Part shown: positions 15,761 to 22,869 of the stretch, in pieces
How the letters are laid out: each line of letters starts with the position of its first letter
Position numbering within the stretch: the stretch's first letter is position 1
Assembly: GCA_947085815.1 (NCBI GenBank)
Contig: CAMTXU010000031.1
Coordinates: 1 to 30,370 of the forward strand
Direction: 5' to 3'
Length of the DNA: 30,370 bases
Origin: Fen-1258 sp947085815
GTDB lineage: Bacteria > Bacteroidota > Ignavibacteria > Ignavibacteriales > Melioribacteraceae
The notes under the pieces: model-generated
The model's input: the letters and a program-made list of their open reading frames with translations, nothing else
The model's database searches: none
Told to the model about the DNA's origin: nothing
Made by a program: the position numbers and the translations under genes

Positions 15761-16810
15761 TTATAATCCTATTCTAATATGATTTGAAAAAATCCATGCA
15801 TTCTGGTTTAATGAAACTTCCGCTCGGTAAGCTCCATTCTCCTTAACAAAAAACTCTAAAAATGGACCATCTTTGGAAATAATCTCTTCTCCATTTCGTA
15901 AAAGACGAATTACGGAGTTTTCATTTGGCACAGTAACGTTTAATTGAATATTATCGGTTAATTGGACGGTATCGCCCATCTGATAATTAATCTTACCGAC
16001 TTTAGCATTAAATCTAAATCCTCTTGCATCGCCGTGGTAAAAATTTGAGATAAAGCTATTCCCTTCTCTCAAGGCTTTTAATATTTGATTCTTTGCAGCA
16101 GCAATCTCATTTTTTTCCGTAGAATTGATTAACGGATTATTAACAAGTACATGTGTACGGATCGATTTGAATAAGACTTTATAGGGAAATATTTCCAATT
16201 CAACAAACCCGAGAATATTTATTTTATGTGCATGAGCATCAACTCCACCAATTCCAACAACTTTTCGTTTTAGATTTAGCTTATCCCATACGTTCAACGT
16301 TTCCGAAGGTGGAGCAGAGATCGATTTAAGAGGATGTAAAAAGTAGTTGTATTTATTCTGCTCGGTAAGACCCTCCATCCACTCCGACATATGGTTCCAA
16401 ATTTCAATGCCAGTAAAATCATCCGAGCTCCATTCTGTCCATGGATATGCCGGATGTTCTTTCATGGAACATCTTTTTTCGTGTGGATGAGCAAGAAAGC
16501 CGATTCCGCCAGCTTCTTTTATTCTACTAACATATTCCTTTGCCGGAATACGTGTAGAAAATGTTTCGCTTATTCCTAACGCGATGTAATGATTTTTATT
16601 TTCTTTGTCGTTTATTTCACATCCTACTAAAAGGAGGGTATTGCCATACCAACCTTCAAATCCTTCATCAAGGGCACGTAGAGTGTTATGATCGGTAAGA
16701 ATCATAAAGTCGAGTCCAGACTCATTTGCCTGTTGGGCAATATCTTTTACTTCGCCCGAGCCATCTGAATAAACAGAATGGATATGTAATGCGCCAGTGT
16801 ATTCAAACAT
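15761..16810 (-). CDS. PHP-domain metal-dependent phosphoesterase
   Basis: A 349-residue protein whose first 200 residues or so form a PHP (polymerase and histidinol phosphatase) domain with a full set of metal ligands: H9 and H11 (HIHSVYSDGSGE), D40-H41 (LTDHNTL), E65 (GCEIND), H108 and H110 (LAHPHEKR), a further site at E136-H140 (IEIWNH), and D191 and H193 (GGVDAHAH). The C-terminal part (about 260-349) is beta-rich and may be a small binding domain. Related proteins hydrolyse phosphoesters, but the substrate cannot be told from the sequence. ATG start, 56 bases after the ABM gene and 54 before the TPR gene, so probably in the same transcript. Confidence 0.85.
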   Translation of the reverse strand: MFEYTGALHIHSVYSDGSGEVKDIAQQANESGLDFMILTDHNTLRALDEGFEGWYGNTLLLVGCEINDKENKNHYIALGISETFSTRIPAKEYVSRIKEAGGIGFLAHPHEKRCSMKEHPAYPWTEWSSDDFTGIEIWNHMSEWMEGLTEQNKYNYFLHPLKSISAPPSETLNVWDKLNLKRKVVGIGGVDAHAHKINILGFVELEIFPYKVLFKSIRTHVLVNNPLINSTEKNEIAAAKNQILKALREGNSFISNFYHGDARGFRFNAKVGKINYQMGDTVQLTDNIQLNVTVPNENSVIRLLRNGEEIISKDGPFLEFFVKENGAYRAEVSLNQNAWIFSNHIRIGL

Positions 16811-16866
16811 TTAGTATTCCGGATCAATATAGAAGAAATTAACCTTCGAAAGAATAACAAGATCAA

Positions 16867-17172
16867 TTAAGCATTGTTGACTTCGAACAGAGTTGTATAC
16901 TGTGTCGATTGCTCTTTGATCATATCGGAAAGCTTCGTCATAAGAATATCGATGCGTTCGTCTGTATTGTCTTCAAAATTCTCATACGATTCTTTATTCT
17001 TAAAAATATAGATCTCCTCAAAATTGTTTGGTTTATTTTTCTGTTCGAAAACAGAATAATTCTCCAGACCATCTGCCTTAACTATATTTTTTAATTCACG
17101 AACTACATCCAGGTATTGTTCCCGTTTTTCTGGAAAAACATGATAACGAATGGAAAAAATTACTTTACTCAT
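16867..17172 (-). CDS. antibiotic biosynthesis monooxygenase (ABM)-type small protein
   Basis: A 101-residue protein with the ABM/dimeric alpha-beta barrel pattern: a first strand (VIFSIRYHVFP), a helix with REQYLDVVRELKNIV, a strand ending in YSVFEQ, then EIYIFKNKESYENFEDN and a C-terminal helix. Members include quinol and heme-degrading monooxygenases and many of unknown role; no metal or heme ligand can be assigned here. ATG start. It starts 12 bases after dapF stops, so co-transcription with dapF is likely, though a shared pathway is not implied. Confidence 0.75.
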   Translation of the reverse strand: MSKVIFSIRYHVFPEKREQYLDVVRELKNIVKADGLENYSVFEQKNKPNNFEEIYIFKNKESYENFEDNTDERIDILMTKLSDMIKEQSTQYTTLFEVNNA

Positions 17173-17184
17173 TTATCTCCTCTA

Positions 17185-18039
17185 TTATATTGTTAATTCT
17201 CCCTTAAAAGTAATTTTAGCGGGACCGGTCAAAGAAATATCCCGCACCTTTTGATTCTCAATCTTGAAATCCACAATCAATTCATCGCCGCTTTTAGTAC
17301 GAATCTTAATAGGCGGACTTAAGTTATTTTGAACAAAACAAATTAAAGCCGCGGCAACAGAGCCTGTTCCGCACGCAAGCGTTTCATCCTCTACACCGCG
17401 TTCATAACTTCTAATGTTTATCTCCCCATTCAACAGTTGAATAAAGTTAACGTTTGTCCCGTGAGGCGCAAAATCCTTATGATGCCGAATTTCTTTTCCA
17501 ATTTCACAAACTGGAAATTCTTTCAGTTCATTATAAAACGAATTTGGATCCGATGAATTTTTAAGAACATCATTAATTTTTATTACAACATGCGGCGAAC
17601 CGGTATCCGCATATGAAGCCGCTATTAGTTGGTTTGCGGCTTTGATCTTAAAATTTTGTTTCATCTTTTTCGGGTGGTTAAGATAAAACTTAATCAGCCC
17701 GCTTTCTAATACTTGTCCCGAATATTCCGTTCCAGCAGTGGTAAATTTAATCTTTCCTTCAGCAATTCTACCGCTTTTATTCGCATAAAGTATAGCACAT
17801 CGAGCTCCGTTGGCACATAAACTGCCGGTGGAACCATCGGAATTGTAATAACTCATTTCAAACGGATAATCTTTCGAATCGGAGAAGAGTAAAACGCCAT
17901 CGGCACCGATTCCCGTGCGTCTTTCGCACAATTTAGCAATTAACCGGGGCGATAATTCAATATCCGGATTGATTTTTTGATCGAAAAGTATAAAATCGTT
18001 TCCGGCGCCGCTTAATTTTGTGAAGTAAAGATGAATCAT
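17185..18039 (-). CDS. dapF: diaminopimelate epimerase
   Basis: Interconverts LL- and meso-diaminopimelate for lysine and peptidoglycan synthesis, using a two-cysteine, cofactor-free mechanism. The 284-residue protein has both catalytic cysteines, C75 in GSLCANGAR and C223 in ETLACGTGS, and the N-terminal GAGNDFI substrate-binding motif; the length is normal. ATG start. It is the first gene of a long minus-strand run ending at gcvH. Upstream, TTG (minus strand, 18078-18076), 20 bases and TAAATTTA (18055-18048) approximate an FCB promoter, but the box lies so close to the ATG that the mRNA would be nearly leaderless, so this is weak. Confidence 0.97.
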   Translation of the reverse strand: MIHLYFTKLSGAGNDFILFDQKINPDIELSPRLIAKLCERRTGIGADGVLLFSDSKDYPFEMSYYNSDGSTGSLCANGARCAILYANKSGRIAEGKIKFTTAGTEYSGQVLESGLIKFYLNHPKKMKQNFKIKAANQLIAASYADTGSPHVVIKINDVLKNSSDPNSFYNELKEFPVCEIGKEIRHHKDFAPHGTNVNFIQLLNGEINIRSYERGVEDETLACGTGSVAAALICFVQNNLSPPIKIRTKSGDELIVDFKIENQKVRDISLTGPAKITFKGELTI

Positions 18040-18185
18040 TCTGGATTTAAATTTACGTCAATAAAATAGCTAATGCAATGAAAATTGAGCGCTGGCACGG
18101 TTTTTTAGGTAAAGACGATCAAGCCTCGATAAATAATTCTAATATTCATTCGATTATTAGGTATAAAATATAACGGAGTGGTAAG

Positions 18186-19139
18186 TTGGTAAAAGAATTA
18201 GAGATCTCATCAAAACTCTTTTCTTCGATTAAATCCCTAAGAATAATTCTAAGTTATGTCTGCTTAAGCGCGGTTTGGATTTTTATAGCTAACTCTTTTA
18301 TGGGCAAATATCTACTTCTTTCCGAATTTGGAACCTGGACGCAAATTCTAAAAGAGTGGGTCTTCGTAATTATAACCTCAGGCTTTCTTTACCTTCTCAT
18401 TAACCGTTCAATATTTCTAATTAATACCGCAAAAGACGAAGCGGAAAGAGCCAATAAGTTAAAATCAGAGTTTTTAGCGCAGATGTCTCATGAAATAAGA
18501 ACTCCTCTTAACGTCTCACTTAGTTTCTACACAAAAATTAAATGGGAACTCGGGAATAAACTTACTCCTGAATTATTGAACGACTTCTCGATTATTGAAA
18601 GGTCCGATCAACGGCTGATTCGTACAATCGATTTGATTTTAGAAATGTCACAGTTACAATTAGGAACATATCACCACGTTTTTGAAAAGATCGATTTAGT
18701 TGAAGACGTTTTCAAAAAGATTCAGAATGACTACACATTAAAGAGTGAAAACAAAGGATTGGAAATCATTTTTAACTACAAGGCAAAAGATGCATTCTTA
18801 AAATGTGACAAAACCTCTGCCCTAAAAATTTTTACAAATATATTAGACAATGCTATAAATTTTACCGAAAATGGAAAAATCGAATTGAATGTTGAGACTG
18901 GGAAAAATAATTCATTAGAGGTTTCAATAAGTGACACCGGAATTGGTATCTCCAAAGATTTCCTTCCAAAATTGTTCGAACCTTTCCGGCAAGAGGAGCA
19001 GGGTTCATTAAGAACCTACGAGGGAAACGGATTAGGACTAGCAATTGTTAAGAAACATTGTGAAATGAATAATGCCTCGATTAAAGTCGAATCTGAGAAA
19101 GGGAAAGGAAGTAAATTCAAGGTATCATTTCCTCGGTAA
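18186..19139 (+). CDS. orphan membrane sensor histidine kinase
   Basis: A 317-residue histidine kinase with two N-terminal transmembrane helices (about 21-37 and 57-73) joined by only about 20 residues, so it has no real extracytoplasmic sensor domain and no PAS or HAMP domain. HisKA carries the phosphorylatable H102 in QMSHEIRTPLN. HATPase_c has the N box NILDNAINF (218-226), G1 DTGIG (250-254), the F box LFEPFRQ and G2 GNGLGLAI (280-287). The start is TTG at 18186, seven bases after GGAG. No response regulator is adjacent; the neighbour is the divergent dapF. The signal, probably membrane- or lipid-related, and its partner are unknown. Confidence 0.92.
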   Translation: MVKELEISSKLFSSIKSLRIILSYVCLSAVWIFIANSFMGKYLLLSEFGTWTQILKEWVFVIITSGFLYLLINRSIFLINTAKDEAERANKLKSEFLAQMSHEIRTPLNVSLSFYTKIKWELGNKLTPELLNDFSIIERSDQRLIRTIDLILEMSQLQLGTYHHVFEKIDLVEDVFKKIQNDYTLKSENKGLEIIFNYKAKDAFLKCDKTSALKIFTNILDNAINFTENGKIELNVETGKNNSLEVSISDTGIGISKDFLPKLFEPFRQEEQGSLRTYEGNGLGLAIVKKHCEMNNASIKVESEKGKGSKFKVSFPR

Positions 19140-19517
19140 AGACTAATGGAAAGAAGCAAATTTTCTTTTGTTGTAATCCTCATCTTGGGGTAATAAAGCT
19201 ATAAAAAAAATAGTTTTTTTCTGTAGCTATTAAGTTGGAACCAGTCTAATAATTCTCTTCAACAGATCAATTCAATAATACAAACCAAGCGTTCATTTAT
19301 TGATTCAAAAAAAATCTCAGCTTCCTCCATTGTTGGCACGTAGCTTAAGCGGTTCGAGTCGACCAGTAAAGAATAATTTCTAATAAAGAACGGTTCTAAA
19401 AATTATCGAATGGAAATATTTAATTCCGCCAAAGGCGGGGCAGAGAAAACGCAAAGTCCGCAGAGAATATTGATATTTTTATGGCATAGCCATGCCTATG
19501 GCAGAACCGCTCTAAAA
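19140..19517. other. gene-free interval with repeat-like segments
   Basis: No coding frame or RNA gene is supported between the kinase and the GIY-YIG remnant. It holds a strong A/T hairpin at 19197-19228, a small CGCC-AAA-GGCG palindrome near 19433-19443, a purine-rich stretch with repeated GCAGAGAA/GCAAAG units (about 19441-19467) of the kind that recurs as intergenic repeats in this bacterial group, and an imperfect TGGCATAG...CTATGGCA palindrome around 19482-19503. Confidence 0.5.
19197..19228 (+). terminator. possible terminator of the histidine kinase gene
   Basis: AGCTATAAAAAAAA and TTTTTTTCTGTAGCT arms fold into a long A/T-rich hairpin about 57 bases after the kinase stop. The base of the stem (AGCTA/TAGCT) is sound, but no distinct T-run follows, so the call is tentative. 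Confidence 0.4.
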
Positions 19518-19756
19518 TTAAAAATGCTTTTTTGAGAATGCTCTGCCGGAATGACTCTTCAAATATTTTTCAAATTCATAAGCTTTGTATTTCTCCGAGA
19601 ATGAAATCGCTGTTGTGAGTCGCCATGGTTTGTATTTTGATGTATGATGTGATCCCCCTTGATGATGTTTGTCTAAACGTCTTTTAAGATCAATAGTACA
19701 ACCAACATAAAAATATTCGGGATACTACTCTCTAATATATATACGTAATAAAACAT
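19518..19756 (-). pseudogene. frameshifted GIY-YIG nuclease (UPF0213/YhbQ-like)
   Basis: On the minus strand an ATG at 19756 opens MFYYVYILES, the usual first strand of single-domain GIY-YIG proteins. The frame is then broken: continuing in another frame gives EYFYVGCTIDLKRRLDKHH, a stretch with SHHTSKYKPWRL, then FSEKYKAYEFEKYLKSHSGRAF and a TAA at 19520-19518. Together they make one complete small GIY-YIG protein of about 79 residues with the catalytic arginine region (DLKRRL) and glutamate (YEFEKYLK) intact. The total length is two bases over a multiple of three, so one indel near 19722-19730 separates the halves. A sequencing or assembly error would also explain this. It lies about 130 bases downstream of tmRNA, in the same orientation. 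Confidence 0.8.
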
Positions 19757-19848
19757 ATCCGAGTAGTAGTACGGCGTAGTTTTGAGCGGACTTATCATAA
19801 AGCCGAATTTACCGGCTTCTTCCCAAAATACGGGACTACGCCGTGTTC

Positions 19849-19880
19849 GGCTTCTTTTTTCGCAAGCTCAAAAAGAAGCC
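19849..19880. repeat. perfect 11-bp-stem hairpin just downstream of tmRNA
   Basis: GGCTTCTTTTT (19849-19859) and AAAAAGAAGCC (19870-19880) are exact complements around a ten-base loop. It begins three bases after the tmRNA 3' end on the minus strand and may terminate or help process the ssrA transcript, but no T-run follows the stem on either strand. Confidence 0.6.
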
Positions 19881-19883
19881 AAG

Positions 19884-20232
19884 TGGAGGTGGCGGGAGTC
19901 GAACCCGCGTCCGAAATTATAATCCTATGAACGTCTACACACATATTCTGTTTTTTAATTTTATCACAACACCATCAACAGACAGATTTTACTGTGACTA
20001 TTCCGAAATTAGTTTCGCCTCGTCTATCCGGAAGTTCGATTTGGCTATCATGCCGAGCGGCGTTCTTTCGAATCCAGGCATGAGTGGAAACGAAGAACGG
20101 CTGCGTAAATTACGCAGCTAAAGCGTAGTTATATTCGCCTTTTAGTTTTTTTACCGTCGTTTTACGTGTCTACGGAGAACACGGTGCGCAGTTCAAAGAA
20201 CAAATAACCCCGTCGAAGCCAAAGTCACCCCC
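19884..20232 (-). ncRNA. ssrA: transfer-messenger RNA (tmRNA)
   Basis: One-piece tmRNA of about 349 nt that rescues stalled ribosomes and tags their products for degradation. The 5' end (GGGGGTGACTTTGGCTTCGA, at 20232 and downward) pairs through GGGGGTG with CACCTCC at the 3' end, as in the tRNA-like domain; the T-arm GGGTTCGACTCCCG is intact. The discriminator A is at 19884, followed by C then TT, so the CCA end is not fully encoded and must be added. The resume codon GGC at 20139 opens GEYNYALAA, stopping at TAA 20112-20110; this ALAA tag is close to Bacteroidetes tags. The tag stop is embedded in a TGCGTAAATTACGCA hairpin, as is usual. No smpB is in the window. Confidence 0.97.
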
Positions 20233-20309
20233 GAAAAAGAATTGAGAATGAAGAATTAATTCTGCATTCAATCGGGTGATAAGTTACAACAAAGGTTTAA
20301 AGAACAAGT

Positions 20310-20858
20310 TTATTTCTGCCAGGCAATATCTGCAGAGTTATTGGAAAAATTTTCAAACCTTGCGAGAACAAAAAGCAGATCCGATAGGCGGTTCAAATAT
20401 ACTTCTATTTGATGATTAATTGCATCATCTTTTGAAAAAGCCACTACTTCGCGTTCAGTTCTTCTACAAACTGTTCTCGCATGATGTAAAACAGCAGAAC
20501 CCTTTAATCCGCCTGGCAAAATAAAATTTTTCAATTCGGGAAGTTGCGAATCAAATTTATCAATTAATCCTTCAAGCCGCTTTACAAATTTTTCATCAAC
20601 ACGCGGTATCACTAAATTCTTATTTTCTTTATCCAGAGGCGAAGCTAAATCGGATCCAACAGTAAATAAATCGTTCTGTATACTTTTTATAACATCTTTC
20701 AGTTCCTTATTCATCAACTCTGTCACCGCCACACCTAGAATCGCATTTAATTCGTCAACGGTTCCATAAGCAGTAATCCTCAAATCATCTTTCCAGACTC
20801 TTTTGCCTCCAAATAAGGAGGTCTCCCCTTTATCTCCCGTCTTGGTATAAATTTTCAT
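20310..20858 (-). CDS. PduO-type ATP:cob(I)alamin adenosyltransferase
   Basis: Transfers the adenosyl group of ATP to cob(I)alamin to make coenzyme B12. The 182-residue protein matches the PduO/MMAB family: N-terminal KTGDKGETSLFGGKRV (6-21) that binds ATP, YGTVDELNAILGVA (31-44), the conserved helix with ARTVCRRTEREVV, and YLNRLSDLLFVLAR near the C-terminus. Length and motifs are complete. Its ATG overlaps the TGA of the YgfZ-like gene (ATGA at 20858-20855), indicating translational coupling. No cobalamin riboswitch or B12-dependent mutase is visible in the window, so the consumer enzyme is elsewhere. Confidence 0.95.
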   Translation of the reverse strand: MKIYTKTGDKGETSLFGGKRVWKDDLRITAYGTVDELNAILGVAVTELMNKELKDVIKSIQNDLFTVGSDLASPLDKENKNLVIPRVDEKFVKRLEGLIDKFDSQLPELKNFILPGGLKGSAVLHHARTVCRRTEREVVAFSKDDAINHQIEVYLNRLSDLLFVLARFENFSNNSADIAWQK

Positions 20859-21949
20859 GATTTATTTGGCAGATCAGCTATTTTAAATTCAACTTCACGT
20901 TTATCAGCTATTGCAAAATGTTGAGCCCCATTGTCTATTGCTTTCTTTCTGACAATAGCCAAACCTTTCTGCCCGGTTAAAAGTTCATCTTTAGACAGAG
21001 TTGTTATTTTACCCGACTCATTTTTATCTTGATCGAAAAGAGGCAGCGGTTCAACAGAAACAATTGAATTTGTAAGAGTAACCGCAACTAATTTTTTTTG
21101 AACTTTATCATAAGTATTCAGCCTGGCAATTATTTCTTGCCCGATATAACATCCTTTCTTAAAGCTCACCTCGTGAATGAGGTTTACCTCATGCGGATTG
21201 GTTTCATCATTGATTTCATTGGGAAAAGCAGGAATTCCATTTTCAATCCTAAAAGCATCATATGCATCATCTCCGACAACATGCAGATCAAAAACGCTTT
21301 TAATACTGAACAGATACTCGATTAGAGCTGCGGTTTTTTCTGAATTTATAAGCGCTTTGTAAATCCGCACTCCGTTATTCTCCGGATTCATAAAAAAGTA
21401 AAATGTGAATCCGTCAACGTCAAATTTTTTCACTTTTTCAGAATCGACTGCATTAATCTCTTTTCCCAAAAGAAGGGTGAGAAACGATTCCGCCTGCGGG
21501 CCAATAAAATCAATAATATGGTAATTACCGGAGACATCCTTTGTGTGAATGTCTTCGGTTATGATAAATTTATTAACCCAGCTGAAGAGACGTTTATCCT
21601 GGTCCCCGTTGCCGATCAAGAAGAATTCATTCTCCAAATTGATTAAAGTTGTGCGGTCAATAAATTTTCCCTTCTCGTTCAAGAAAATAGTATTTCGTTT
21701 TTCGAAGGCTCTCAAATCCTTAACGTTGTTTGTCGATACGCGATGTAAAAAATCGAGTACGTCTTTACCCGTCATATGTATCACAACCATCGATGAACTA
21801 ACTCTGAGACCAATACCGTTGCGAAGCGATTCGAACTCCTTTTTAGCCGAAGTAAAAGAACGATACGATTCTTCCTCCCTTACAGCAGACGGAAATTTAT
21901 AATTTAAAAACTCGGATAAAGATAACACTATTTGATTCTCCTGATACAT
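20855..21949 (-). CDS. ygfZ: YgfZ/GcvT-like folate-binding protein
   Basis: A 364-residue member of the YgfZ branch of the GcvT superfamily, which uses tetrahydrofolate in iron-sulfur cluster assembly or repair. The branch signature KGCYIGQE is at 265-272, followed by IIARLNTYDKVQKKLV, and FRIENGIPAF lies upstream at about 233-242. The protein lacks the aminomethyltransferase features needed to be called GcvT, and KGC.GQE is the usual discriminator. ATG start. It overlaps the downstream adenosyltransferase by four bases and follows a lipoprotein gene by 31 bases, so it is in the middle of a four-gene run. Confidence 0.93.
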   Translation of the reverse strand: MYQENQIVLSLSEFLNYKFPSAVREEESYRSFTSAKKEFESLRNGIGLRVSSSMVVIHMTGKDVLDFLHRVSTNNVKDLRAFEKRNTIFLNEKGKFIDRTTLINLENEFFLIGNGDQDKRLFSWVNKFIITEDIHTKDVSGNYHIIDFIGPQAESFLTLLLGKEINAVDSEKVKKFDVDGFTFYFFMNPENNGVRIYKALINSEKTAALIEYLFSIKSVFDLHVVGDDAYDAFRIENGIPAFPNEINDETNPHEVNLIHEVSFKKGCYIGQEIIARLNTYDKVQKKLVAVTLTNSIVSVEPLPLFDQDKNESGKITTLSKDELLTGQKGLAIVRKKAIDNGAQHFAIADKREVEFKIADLPNKS

Positions 21950-21980
21950 TCTAATCTTTCTACATTCTTAAATAGTTAAT

Positions 21981-22832
21981 CTAATATTTCCTAAACCATC
22001 TTGCGTTTTTGTCCGTTATATAGAGCAAACGTTTTTCACTCCAATAAAAGGGGATCGAGTCAAGAATCCGGATCGCGTAAAGTGAATCCTGCCATGAATT
22101 TCCGGTGAATCGGAATTCATAGTAATCCGGGAATTTGTCATTGTTTAAGTTCGCAATTGTTCTCTTATGGGCGATGCCAACATACGTCTCCAAAAGATGG
22201 GGAGGTTTATGCCAACCATCGGATAGAAAAAAATTATAATTCCGATGTCCCGAAATAATTCCATCCTCATAATTCAGCTCTACATACTTCATATTTTTGG
22301 CTTTCCAATTCTTTATTGTGATGCGGTTGAATCCGCCATGAATTGGAACTTCCGATTCCCACTGTCTTTCAAACTGACCGTCTTTGCATTCGAATAAAGT
22401 TAACCAGAAGAAAGCGGTGCCGAGTTTTGTGCTGTCAAGATTAATGTAACTGGATTCAAACCCGATTACATTTTTTGTTTCAATAAGACGTTCACTCTGT
22501 TTAGATTTTGCAATTACGGCAAGAATAAAATTTCCACCATCCTTAAAATAAACTACCGCATCTTTAGGAACGTTATAGGTGAATGTCCGATCAAATTGAA
22601 CAAGATAAGTTCCTTGATCATAATTATTGAGGATATATTCTTTAAGAGCAATAGTATCACAAGGAAATCGATTTTGGGTTTGAGCTTTTCTAACATCTAT
22701 ATTATACTCTCGTATCTGTTCATCTTTGGCGCTTGATGTTGCGGCATCACCACTTTCACCCTGCTTGGATGTACACATATAACTTAATAAACCTAAAAGA
22801 GAAAACACTATAAGTCTTTTATAGAGTTTCAT
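21981..22832 (-). CDS. lipoprotein of unknown function
   Basis: A 283-residue protein with a lipoprotein signal; the lipobox is LSYMC with C20, unusual for methionine just before the cysteine. The mature protein starts with a Ser/Thr/Gly-rich linker and continues as a mixed alpha/beta globular region rich in aromatic residues. Segments such as NLNNDKFPDYYEFRFTGNSWQ recall calcium-binding or FG-GAP-like repeat edges, but I cannot assign a family. ATG start with AGGAA upstream. It lies 37 bases after the M20 peptidase gene and 31 before ygfZ. The site of action is probably the outer-membrane inner leaflet or periplasm. Confidence 0.72.
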   Translation of the reverse strand: MKLYKRLIVFSLLGLLSYMCTSKQGESGDAATSSAKDEQIREYNIDVRKAQTQNRFPCDTIALKEYILNNYDQGTYLVQFDRTFTYNVPKDAVVYFKDGGNFILAVIAKSKQSERLIETKNVIGFESSYINLDSTKLGTAFFWLTLFECKDGQFERQWESEVPIHGGFNRITIKNWKAKNMKYVELNYEDGIISGHRNYNFFLSDGWHKPPHLLETYVGIAHKRTIANLNNDKFPDYYEFRFTGNSWQDSLYAIRILDSIPFYWSEKRLLYITDKNARWFRKY

Positions 22833-22869
22833 CCCTGAGTTCCTTTATTTTATTTGATTTCAGTATCAC

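Noticed and set aside
19349..19365. GCGGTTCGAGTC-like stretch resembling a tRNA T-arm
   Set aside because: The flanking bases do not pair into a T-stem and no cloverleaf can be formed.
6514..19503. Shared 10-mer GCCTATGGCA at 6514 and 19494
   Set aside because: Ten-base matches are common by chance in a window this size, and similarity does not extend beyond a few bases.
19843..20121. Plus-strand open frame of 92 codons
   Set aside because: It lies across the tmRNA gene on the opposite strand and has no ribosome site or recognisable protein features.
20855..21949. Assignment of the GcvT-superfamily gene as glycine cleavage T protein because gcvH is in the window
   Set aside because: The KGCYIGQE signature and lack of aminomethyltransferase features place it in the YgfZ branch.
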